Source: Plicaturopsis crispa FD-325 SS-3 (Eukaryota > Basidiomycota > Agaricomycetes > Amylocorticiales > Amylocorticiaceae). Taken from it: 64,000 nucleotides of DNA. Position numbers and translations under genes: made by a program. The stretch lies in NCBI GenBank assembly GCA_000827205.1, contig KN832555.1, forward strand, positions 3,026,669 to 3,090,668, written 5' to 3'. Of this stretch, positions 47,652 to 57,788 are shown piece after piece; positions within the stretch are counted from its first letter, which is position 1; every line of letters begins with the position of its first letter. The notes beneath the pieces are model-generated. The model was not told the origin of the DNA and did no database searches. It worked only from the letters and a program-made list of their open reading frames with translations.

Positions 47652-50600
47652 ATGGCGCTATTCAAACATGACCGTGTAACATATCTGGATCTCTCGACAG
47701 AGCTGCGCGACATGGAAGACTTCAAACTGGAAACGCTTCGCACCCTGGAATATCACTTAGATGTAGTAGCCTTGGCCGTCGACCCTGTGCATGGTCTTCT
47801 TGCTACTGGTGCGACACAGCTACGTTTGCTGTCATAGACGCCACATATCTCAGCCAAGTCCAGGGACAACTAGTGGTGTAATTCACCTCTTTGGAGGAAC
47901 TGGGGTCGACTTGAGCTTCACCATCTCGGACTCATTGAGCATCAAATTCATTCAGTTTGCAATACCCTTATTTAAACTCGTGTGTATCGGTGAGAACTGT
48001 CATATCCCTACATTCATAGTAGCTACTAACAAGGTTACAGATAGCAGCGACCGTCTTCATCTCTATGACCTCTCGTCTTATGGCCGTCCTAAACTGCAAC
48101 ATATCACTAGATTCAACAGTCCCATAAAGTGATGAGATGCCGCAAGTTGCAGTCTATCTATCTGACTGACCAAATTTACGCAGCTCCATCACACTTTCAC
48201 CATCCCATTCTCACGTTCGTTTCAATCCTTTCATATGAGACACCTCCACGGACTAATGTCAGTGACTAGGCTTTCCTTGCCCTAGGCTCAGGAGAAATCA
48301 AAACATATGACATACTGTGCCATCAAAAGTCCCCCTACTCGATTCCTAACATGTGGACATTGTACGAGAAAAAGATTACGGCGAGTGGATTGGGTGGTCA
48401 ACCGACGCATTCGAATCCTGATTCGTATGAATTTCCGCCTCACGGATGGCTCTAGTCTCTAATCCATTGATCACAGGCAAGTGCCAATGGACGTTATAAT
48501 TCACCCACGGGACTTGAATTTGGTGTTCGTCGTATACGGAGGTAAATCGCAAATTCATCTTTCACCTCTCGACTCACACCTCTTAACACTGAAAACAGGT
48601 GGAATCGTACTCTCGGACCTCGTGAATCTTGTTTTACGCAGTTCATACCAGCAACTTCTAAGACTTGTTAATTTGACAGACTCATCGCAATACATTGCGA
48701 GTGTACGAGTACACGATAATGCCTGGCGCCCCAGGAGGCGCCGGTTATGCGAATGGCGTAGGTGTATGGCTTTCTTGAGTTGCTCCTGCTTTATTCATAC
48801 TCATACGTGTAGGACATTATGAATCATCGACGACCAACAGTCACTGCGATGGCTATCCATCCCGCAGGTAAATTTCAATCTCACGGGTACACTTTTTGCA
48901 CATTCATCGCATCATTTGAAGGGCACTTTTTCGCGGCTGGATACGCAGACGGATCGATAGCCTTTTGGGCTATTGAGGACGAAGACCAACCATTCCTCGT
49001 GAGAACTGTCGACGATATCGACGTCCACGTAGTCGATGGAATTAAGTTGGAAGAACATTTCTCCAACGCTGGAGGAGAAAGCCAACCTCCGGCTCCCTCC
49101 ATCCGCGAACCTATCTTCAAACTCGCCTGGAGTGGGTTCAGCAATTCTCCCGATCCCCGTGGTGGAGAAACGGCACTTACGATCTTGGGAGGCCTGGAAA
49201 ACGAGGACAGCTCTGGAGTCACAGTGCAATGGCTACCCCCATTTAATCCTGCGGATCCTCCTGCCAGCCCTTCTACGAATACCAATCACCCGACTTTGCA
49301 CCCGCACACGCGAAATGCCATGCGCCAGTCTGTCTTACCCTCCAAGACCTTTTTCTACTCGACCTCCGGAACGACCCAGGACTTTCTACTCGTTCCAAAA
49401 GACAGCCCACATTTTGCGAATGCGTATGACCCGACCTCCATCGTATTCTTGTCTGAAGCGGAGGGCAGGACACGAGCCGTCGAGGCATTTGAGTTCCCGC
49501 CACCAGAGTTCTCGGTGTCTCTCCCGCCTGCTCCGGGTGAAGCCAGTGACGATCAGCCCGCAGACGATATAGCAGAAGATCTAGCGGCCACTTTGGAGTC
49601 CATGAAAATGTCGATCGGCCCTACTCCGCGGGAGCTCCCGTCTGCGTTGTGGAGTGGGCCTCGGGGCGTAGTCCATGGCCAGCTTCTGAAAATCGATAGG
49701 TTTGCTTACAAGACGTTGGTGGAGCCGGAGAACTCGTCTGACAACGGCCTCGGACTATCGGGTGGATTTGCGTGGACCGACGCTTCACATGCCAAACTCG
49801 CCAAAGTACCATCTTTTGTCATTCCAACATAGCGCATACTAATGGTGTTGATTAGTACGAACCAAACAGGATCCTGGTGACTCACCACCGTGATCTATCG
49901 ATCCATTTCCAAGATCTCAGCGCTCAGATTCTCGTCAACTCTGAAAATAGTCCAGTCCAATTTGACTTTCCTCGACACTTACCTGGGCTAACCATCGATG
50001 TGTCCCCCCTTTTAACGGAGGCGGCGATCGTGAAACGCACGTCACCACGGTTCTGCGATGATGCTCGCACGGAGTTCATCCGCCTAGCCACCGATTCACT
50101 CGAAATCGTTACGGGCTTCAAAAGCGGCGAGTTACTGGTTTACAGACTACGTGCCACGGAGGTCCCTCGGTATAGAGAGGCAGCCGACCCGGAGCTAATC
50201 ATACTTGAGCACGTCCCGCAAGATCAACATAAAAGGTATCATCCGTATTTTATGTTCGCCGCTGGCAGAGGTGCCATTTCTGCCTGTGAGATATCGGACA
50301 TCGGTGAGTCTCTATGTCTCGTATCTGATTGGGCTTGGAAAGCCTTATGCATAATGTAGGATTCCTCGCGGTCGCATTTTCGGATGGGTCTTTGTTCATT
50401 GTGGACCTTCGGGGGCCCAGCATCCTATTCCGCTCTGTACCTGATGAAAAGGCAAAGCACCGACACTCTATTGGTCTCCATCTAAGGCCGGCCGCAGACG
50501 AGCCAGTGAAAAACCTTGTTTGGACTGTGAGCAGGCTAGGCACGGGTGAGTGCGACTCAAGTCTCGCTAGCAACCACCAATTTATTTCATACATGTGGTG

Positions 50601-51918
50601 CTTAGACACGCAACTCCAAGTCCGCTTGATAGCAATACAAGAGTCCGGGAACGCAAAAGTATTCACCGTGAAGCGCTCCGTGGCTGCATCCTGGACCGTT
50701 CAAGTGGAAATGGATGATGCAGAGGGAATGTCGCACCCTGTGCCGCGCGGTTCTTTCGTCATCGACAGCGTTACAGGCCTTCCATGCAAAGCTGATGGGA
50801 CCCGACTTGCGGCCACTGGACAGACATCTCGTGGCTCCTCCATAGAGTCGCACAATGTGTGGATCTCATGTGGTGCCAAGGGGGCGAAGTCTGTAGGCGA
50901 CATTACGGGTGACCGCGTTGCTAAAATCGATTGGGGCAGCAAACATGGAAATGTACGAAGCACTCAGCTCATTGAACACAACGGTGAGCTGCATTTTACT
51001 TACCTTACTACGCCAGACGCTCAGAAAATGATATCTAAATTGCAGGATCCCATGCGCTGCTCGCCATCAATGACAAGCCCGAGGGTTTAATATACTCTTT
51101 ACCACATCTGGAGCTGATACAGGCATTACCACTCCCTCAGGTGTCAAACGAGTAAGCTATATCTTCCTACAACTCACGTCTCGACCCTCATACAGCCGTA
51201 GGAACGAATGTGGCGCAGATGAGACGGGGGCTTACATCGAGTGGATGCGGCATCGGTCGTCAGCCTTAGTGCAACGCGGAATATTCCACAGTCTCTTCGA
51301 CTTGCACCGCGCATACGCGAAACCCGAGTACGATCTAACAGTCCCCAAGCGTAGTGTTCCCAGTCAGCCCCAGCCCGTGTCCACAGGCCTCGCATCGCTC
51401 CTTGGATCGTGGTTCAAGTTCAACCAGACCATGACGGGGGATCAGATAGACGCTCTTTGTACGTGTCATATTCCACTCTTCGTTACACCGGGTCTAAATA
51501 TACCTAGTGGCGGGACCCGACCGGCCAATTCCTGAACCAGTGCATCCTCCCGCTGTTCAAGGCGCGCGTGCAGCCGGAACTTCAAGTGACAGTGCCTACG
51601 CCGCTCTCAAAGCCGCTCAAGGTACTGGGAACGACATCTACGCCCGTTTATCTGCTGCCGTGTCAGAAAGAGGGTAAAGTGCATCATTATTCATGCCTCT
51701 CAGTCCGCTGATACAACAACTGCTCTACAAGACAAAAGCTGGGCGATCTGGAAGACTCATTCAACTCCCTCGAAGCAGGGAGCAGGAATATGGTCTCTGA
51801 GGTGCGCCGCCTCTACTGCTCCTTAATTTTGTGAATACCTCCTGACCTTGAATGTTCTGGTTTGAAGGCGAAGAAGTTGGCGGCAACGCAGTCTGCGAAG
51901 AGGTGGTTTGATATCTGA
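47652..51918 (+). CDS. Tomosyn/Sro7/Lgl-family exocytosis regulator with C-terminal R-SNARE motif
   Basis: Eighteen exons: 47652-47808, 47864-47989, 48041-48128, 48184-48214, 48270-48424, 48477-48541, 48599-48621, 48680-48757, 48813-48867, 48922-49805, 49856-50303, 50360-50545, 50606-50983, 51046-51151, 51196-51458, 51508-51673, 51732-51801, 51868-51918; 1,109 aa. Lgl/tomosyn proteins form double WD40 propellers that bind Q-SNAREs and control vesicle fusion at sites of polarised growth. Seen: MALFKHDRVTYLDLSTELRD, LRTLEYHLDVVALAVDPVHG, IHLFGGTGVDL, VPMDVIIHPRDLNLVF, LRVYEYTIMPGAPGGAGY, HFFAAGYADGSIAFWAIED and later propeller blades. The C-terminus SERGQKLGDLEDSFNSLEAG plus SRNMVSEAKKLAA is a SNARE motif with Arg at the expected zero layer (about residue 1,069). 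Yeast Sro7 lacks a clear R-SNARE, so this protein is tomosyn-like. Confidence 0.92.
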
Positions 51919-52117
51919 ATGTACCACGATGGCGGTCGGTATAAATACCCTGTAATGTACTTAGTATATCGTCGAATCATCCCTCGAGAAGGGAACTGAA
52001 GGGCCTGCTCAGTGCTGCGGTATCCGTCCCTGTAATGCACTAGCTAGCAGTATTTTTGGTCGTCCTAAATTTATCGCTGGAACGACGGCAGTAGGGTAGC
52101 GTGAAGAAAGATTTGGG

Positions 52118-52623
52118 CCTGTTAATAACCCAGTTAATAACAACCGCCCTCCAGGGTATATATTAACCGCTGTTAATAACGTCAATAAATAAAGTCACGT
52201 GCACGCTTCCCCTGCGATTTCTGCGATTTCTTCCTCAAAAAACCGCGCTACCAGGGATGAGCGGAAAGCGCGAAAATCGGCATGCCAGTGCACTCGAATG
52301 CCTCGTAACATCCACTGAATCTGGGAGCTTGCCCGTTCGTGCGCCTGTGCGTTGCAGCATGCGAACCGCTCCTCCGACGCCGCAATATCAGCCATGTCCG
52401 GGGGCGTATTGCGATTTAAAATACTTTGGGCTTACCTCCGACTCCCGAGCACATTTGGTGTCTTTTCCTCTCGGAAGGCCTGTACCCCCCAGTAATGCTC
52501 AAAATCTCTCGTCCGGCCCTGAGAATACCTCTAAGTAGCGTGCACGTGATACTTTTATACATGTCTTGAATTCACCCAAAGTTCAAATATTTTTTGACCG
52601 GTTATTAACCGGTTATTAACAGG
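52118..52623. mobile_element. Small inverted-repeat element (MITE-like)
   Basis: The 13-bp words CCTGTTAATAACC (52,118-52,130) and its exact reverse complement (52,611-52,623) bound a 506-bp segment. Further GTTAATAAC copies lie just inside the left end (52,133; about 52,174), an inverted copy lies inside the right end (52,600-52,609), and one more lies just outside at about 52,640. There is no coding capacity. Inverted ends with repeated subterminal motifs and small size fit a non-autonomous DNA transposon. It sits about 270 bp upstream of the next gene and about 200 bp after the tomosyn stop. Confidence 0.6.
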
Positions 52624-52895
52624 TGTTAATTAACCGATGTTAATAACTTTCGAATTTTTCCCGCTACTCTAGACGGCAGAGGGCAGCAAGGCTGAAACAC
52701 GTGGGTGAATGGCCCCTGTCCAGGCGTGTGCTCGAGAATCGACTGAGGCCAGAAAAGACCGAGCAACTCACGCCGGCAATTTCTCAGCCAGGCGTCTCTC
52801 AATCCTTTCCTTTGCACCGCCATCTCCATACGTTTTTTTGCGCGAGCGCAGCGTAGGCTATAGTCTCTAATCCCGCCAGCGTGCAGCATCGCAGC

Positions 52896-55467
52896 ATGGC
52901 CGCCAATTACGACCACTTGAACGCTGGTTCCGGTCATGCACCCTACTCCGACGACCCGCAGACACCCTATGGCTCCACTACCCACGCAAACTATCCAACT
53001 AGTCAGTCTCCGTACGGATCCGGAGACCCCTACCACAACGAATCGCAAGGGTTCATCAGCCCTCCCGCAAAAAGAGGCATTAGTCCTTGGATAAAATTCG
53101 GAGTCCCAGTACTCATTCTCGTCATCATCGGTGCTGTAGTTGGAGGTGTTGTCGGCAGCCGCAAACACAACAATGATACCGCCGCCGCTTCCTCGAGCGC
53201 CAGTGGGAGTGCTGCAGCTAGCGCTGCAGCTAGTGCACAGAAGGCCATCGGAGTATTCGCCACTTCGACGAACAGCGACTTCATGATGCCCGTATATCCC
53301 TCTACCGTGAGTGAATTTTGGCCCGCTATTCATTCCATGAAGATATTCACATGCGACATAGACCAACACCGCGGCCTTTACCACCCCAACCTTCAGCCCT
53401 TCTACCGATGCTTCCGTTGCCTGGCCCAAAGATTCATTCCAGCCGTCCAAACCCTCTGTCACGACCGTTCGCACTGATAGGCCTCGCCTGATTGCGCCTG
53501 CCTACAAATGGGCTGCGTTGCCTCAGTTGATTGCAAACAACGCCTACCTGCAGGAGTGGAACAAAACCATCTTCGGCAACGCATCCGACTACTACAACCT
53601 GCCACCAGTCGTATATTTCTTGGACGGTGACAGCGGTATTCTGGATAACTCTCGCGATGTGAAGAGGAGAATCAAGGCCTTCGCATACGTCTACCGTATG
53701 ACGAATGACACCAAGTGGGTGGACAGGGCGTGGTCGGAGCTCAAGGTATGCATTCGAAAGTGTAATATCGCCATCGTACTGACGCTGCCCATAAGAATGC
53801 TGCTGGGAATGGCACAACGTCCTTCGGACCGGATACTGACAAATGGAACTCGGGTCATTTCCTCGACACCGCGGAAATGACTGCGGCATTTGCTATCGCG
53901 TACGACTGGTTGTATGACCAGTGGTCATCGGATCAGAGAGCTGCCATAATGTCGACCATGATCACCTACGGGCTGAACTACGGAGTAACTGCGCTTGTCG
54001 GCCCCGACACAAATTTCATTGGATGGTGGACGACAAACACCACCGGAAACTGGAACTGTGTGTGCAACAACGGGATGACGATGGGTGCGCTCGCGATTTT
54101 GAACGATGACACCACTGGCATTGCCGCCCAACTCCTTGGAAAAACCGTTGACAACGCAAAGCAGAACTGTGCCATGGCGACGAGCGACGACGGTACTTGG
54201 GCAGAGACCGCGAACTACTGGTACTTTGGAACGACCGGCCACGCTGAAATGGCTTCGTCGCTCATTACTGCTACCGGCTCCGATTACGGGCTGCTCGACA
54301 CCAACTCCAACTTCTATCTCTCCGGCTTGTTCCACATGTACGTCCATGGCCCTACGTCGCTTTTCAACTACGGCGACCACGGCCCCAACAAATACTCCTC
54401 CACTGCAAATTCCATCATCTTCTACGCCTCCCAGTACAACCAGCCACAGTACGCACTGTACCAGCGTGATCAGTCTGACGCTGCCGAGCCGTGGTCGATG
54501 TTTTGGTATGACCCGACCGTCGTGGGCGCCTTCTGGGATGGCTTGCCCCTGGACCACTTCTTCGACAACCAGCTCGACCAGTGGGGCTCGATGAGGAGCA
54601 GCTGGACGGACAACAACGCGCTCTATGTCGCGATGAAGGCGGGCATGAACCAGGGCCACCAGACGCACAACGATCTGGACGCTGGTGACTTTGTCATCGA
54701 CGCTCTCGGCACGCGCTGGGCTGGCGAGCTTGGCTCGGGCGATTACAGGTCGCCGTCGTATTTCAGCAACGATAGTCAAGATAGTTTGCGGTGGACGTAT
54801 TACCGGAAGATGACGGAGGGGCAGAACACCATTCTGGTCAACCAGGCAAACCAGAATGTGCTGGCCAAGCCGTCGATCAAGTTCGGGACTACCAATGAGA
54901 CGCAGGGCTCCAGCACCGTCTATACCGTGCCAGACAACTCCGCAGCGTTCTTCACCGCGGACCTCACTAGCGCGTACTTCGATGTGTGAGTACCAGTCCA
55001 TCGTACTCTCGTATCTCTACTTACTTTCTGCGTATCATAGCACATCTTTCAAACGCGGCATCCGCACCATTAACGCGCGGAAGCAAGTGCTTCTCCAGGA
55101 CGAGATCACCGCGAGCGCCAACATCCAGTGGCGGATGCACACAAACGCGACAGTGACCGTCGACTCGTCGGGCACGTCCGCGACGCTGGTGATCGGCGAC
55201 CAGAAGCTGACCATGACGATCTTGAACCCGCCGTCGGGCGTGAAGATCAACACGGGCCCGGCGCAGCGGTTCTCGACGGACCCGACGCCGCCCGAGGCAG
55301 ACCAGCCCAACCCTGGTGTTACAGTGGTGTCGATCGACGGTATGAGCAGCGGCACGTATAACCTGCAGGTGCTGTTCAACCCGCAGTGGCCGGGCATGTC
55401 GTCGAGCGACTTCAAGACGCCGTCGTCGGTCGACTTGGACAACTGGTCTGCGACGAGTCACAACTAG
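52896..55467 (+). CDS. Membrane-anchored heparinase II/III-like polysaccharide lyase
   Basis: Four exons, 52896-53306, 53362-53745, 53796-54985, 55041-55467; 803 aa. The N-terminal 64 residues are polar and tyrosine-rich, followed by a single transmembrane helix (about 66-87, GVPVLILVIIGAVVGGVVG) and an Ala/Ser linker, so the protein should be type II with the catalytic part outside. Residues from about 150 form an (alpha/alpha)-barrel-like region (ALPQLIANNAYLQEWNKTIF, HFLDTAEMTAAFAIAYDWLY, WNCVCNNGMTMGALAI, ETANYWYFGTTGHAEM). The following beta region has QGHQTHNDLDAGDFVIDALG and TRWAGELGSGDY, the heparinase II/III family signature with conserved His/Asp. Several N-glycosylation sites (NKT, NAS, NTT) are present. 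Substrate is unknown; uronic-acid polymers of the fungal or prey cell wall are possible. An alternative Met at 52,881 would add five residues. Confidence 0.88.
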
Positions 55468-56353
55468 GGTTTTTTCTTTCTGGTTCAAGGACATTTGTTG
55501 GTGTGCATTCGACGGCCGATTAATCAAGTGTCGAGGTTGACTTGTGCTTTACTTTCCCTACGGACATTCTATTTTTTTTCACCTTGCATCTCGAAACGGC
55601 ATAGTGCGCTACTTGTTGCATTACCTTGTTGTAAGTCACAGTCATTCTCTCCCTCGCTCTTAATTGATGACCATGTCGTTCCAGGTTCCATCTTGACTTG
55701 CAGGTATCATTTGTGCGAGGGTGGCTTGCGGTTCACGGACACTTTTACGGACATATCTCTACCGCACATACTTACTACGAAATGGCGTGTCCATAATCCT
55801 ACCAGCTATCGGACTCTACAGAGCTGCCTGTCATTTTTGTATCCCCTTCGCACTGGGCCAGTATTGTATACATCTTCGCTAAGTCTTGGCAAGCGTCGCG
55901 ACGATCGCCTCGGAAATTGCGTTCATGACTTCTTGCCGCTTCTTTGCCGAGCCCGGCGGCTGATCATCTTGCAACTCTATCTTGCTATGTTTTTGTGATC
56001 TGAAGACATTGAATGTCTTTAGGCTCGAATTAAAAGGCATGGCACATATGCTCACTACCCTTGAGCTGCGCAAGATACCCTGACATCTGCGTCGTACCCT
56101 CCCATGATACTATGTGCTCGAAGAACGACAGAAAACGGTGGAGCCTCGATATCGTAAGGACTCCGGGTAAAGATTCCGCTGTCAACCAATTTGGGGTCAG
56201 CCTCATTTCACAAACTATTTTTCCTTATCACGTCTTCTTCCCAACTGTCCTCAGTTTTCTCTCTTCTGCTTTCCTCGTCCAGCGTCCGTCGTCTGTTCAT
56301 AAATCTTATCCACCCCACACCTACACGGTCTCTCGCTCTCTCGCCACATAGAG
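55468..56353. other. No gene recognised
   Basis: About 890 bp between the lyase and the Kex2-repeat precursor gene. T/C-rich tracts just before the start codon at 56,354 fit a strong fungal promoter. No coding motifs or repeats noticed. Confidence 0.4.
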
Positions 56354-57103
56354 ATGCATTCCACTCGCTTTTCCACCCTGTTCCTCGTCCTCGCCGTGCT
56401 CTTCGCGTTCTCTGCAGCGGCTAGCAACGTTCAGCACGCCCGCAGCCCCGCGCCATCCAAGCGCGCGACCTCACCCGTCCAGGCACGCGCACCGGTCCCC
56501 TCCAAGCGTTACGCCGCACGCGCGCCCGCCCCATCCAAGCGTCACGTCGCGCGTTCGCCCGCCCCGTCCAAGCGCTACGTTACTCCCGTCGTCGCCCGTG
56601 CCCCGGCTCCCTCGAAACGCCTCGAGGGGCGCTCTCCTGCCCCATCCAAACGCCTCGAAGCACGCGCCCCTGCCCCGTCCAAACGCTACGCACCCTCATA
56701 CCCCGTCAATGTCGTGAAGCGCGATGCGGCCGAGCAAAACGTCGCGCTCAATGGCATTCCTACCACTGCACGCGCCATGTGCCCCGCCCCGATGTCCGCG
56801 TGCCCCGTTTCTGGGTCGCTGTCAGCCACCAGCGCGCGGAGTGCGGACGCGTTCGAATGTGTCGATTTCATGGCAGACCTGAAGTCGTGCGGCGGCTGTT
56901 CTAGCCTTTCTTCTGGGTGAATTCCATGCCTTCCCCATTGCGTTAAGCTTTGCAGCCCCTGATTCTTTCTTTTGAGTAGGCACGACTGTACCACGATCAA
57001 GGGTGCTGTCGGTGTTTCCTGTGTTGTCGGAACGTGCAAGGTCCGGTCCTGCTCGGCGGGTTACACATTGTCAGCCGACCAAAAGACATGCATCGAGGCA
57101 TGA
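56354..57103 (+). CDS. Secreted precursor: Kex2-type KR-spaced repeats plus CPL1/PriA-like Cys-rich domain
   Basis: Two exons, 56354-56916 and 56980-57103; 228 aa. A signal peptide (about residues 1-23, STLFLVLAVLFAFSAAAS) is followed by tandem repeats each ending in Lys-Arg: KR at residues 36-37, 51-52, 62-63, 73-74, 88-89, 99-100, 110-111 and 122-123. Predicted products after Kex2 cleavage are 11-15-mers such as YAARAPAPS-KR, HVARSPAPS-KR and LEARAPAPS-KR, with core R-(A/S)-P-A-P-S. The C-terminal 90 residues are Cys-rich (CPAPMSACPVSGS, FECVDFMADLKSCGGCSS, HDCTTIKGAVGVSCVVGTC, KVRSCSAGYTLSADQKTC), resembling the CPL1-like domain of mushroom PriA proteins. Repeat cleavage is inferred from the dibasic spacing; the domain call is from family knowledge. 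Roles could include wall protein or peptide signal. Confidence 0.85.
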
Positions 57104-57384
57104 TCAGCCGTGCGCGCACTGCCCGATTCCCACTATCCACATATCGCCTGTCCGTCGTACCCCGGCCTTCCTTTCCTGCTTAGATATATCATATCCCATG
57201 GCAATACTGTCCTACTTCTTCATCTATCCGTCACAAATTTAATTTGGGTTCTTAGTTGCTGATAAAACTGTCAAAACTGGACGGTGATAGGAGAGCCCGC
57301 GCGCATCCTTCACCCAGTGGAGAAACGTTTTCCTGCAGGGGGAATTGAACCCACGGACTTTTTAGCCACAGGTCACGTGACCCC
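57104..57384. other. No gene recognised
   Basis: 3' flank of the precursor gene. On the minus strand near 57,340-57,360 there is a tRNA-B-box-like GGGTTCAATTCCC, but no complete tRNA fold was found. Confidence 0.3.
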
Positions 57385-57440
57385 TGCTTACGATGTAGGC
57401 GTCGAGCTGTCCGGCGCACTCGACGCCTACATCGTAAGCA
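57385..57440. repeat. Perfect 22-bp inverted repeat with 12-nt loop
   Basis: Arms at 57,385-57,406 and 57,419-57,440 are exact reverse complements; the left arm starts TGCTTACGATG and ends GCGTCGAG. The loop is CTGTCCGGCGCA. Transcribed, it would form a long hairpin. No poly-T follows, so it is not an ordinary terminator-like element. Confidence 0.9.
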
Positions 57441-57494
57441 TTTCCCACGGTCGGACACAGACATTTTTCGTTATTCGTTCTTTCCCTCTTTCCT

Positions 57495-57680
57495 CAGTCG
57501 TTACACTATCTTTGCAGTGCGACTGAGGTACGTTGTGTTCCACTACATTACACAGTTACTTTAATACTCATTCATGTACTAGACGCGACCCGCTTCGCAC
57601 TTATAGGTACATACAATGCAGTCGTTACACTATCTTTGCAGTGCGACTGAGACGCGACCCGCTTCGCACTTATAGTTTCT
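57495..57680 (+). repeat. Interleaved direct repeats, probable 5' LTR remnant of the copia element
   Basis: A 33-bp word beginning CAGTCGTTACACTATC occurs at 57,495-57,527 and again at 57,619-57,651. A second word, GACGCGACCCGCTTCGCAC, occurs at about 57,592-57,610 and 57,652-57,670. These duplications lie just upstream of the retroelement gag and probably belong to its LTR or leader. A matching 3' LTR was not found in the window. Confidence 0.55.
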
Positions 57681-57788
57681 GACAGGTTATGAGCCCCGGG
57701 GACGCTTAGGGACCCTCGTACACCACAGACTATCCTCAGTCACTAGACTCACCACCGCGCGCTCGTAGCCTGACCCGCTCAGTGTGCA

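Noticed and set aside
53925-55001. 358-aa ORF antisense to the heparinase-like gene
   Set aside because: It mirrors the codons of a well-supported gene; composition (Val/Arg/His-rich) and lack of motifs show it is a shadow.
57325-57405. Possible tRNA on the minus strand next to the 22-bp hairpin
   Set aside because: A B-box-like GGGTTCAATTCCC is present, but the T stem is mismatched and no acceptor or anticodon stem could be paired. At most a tRNA-derived remnant.
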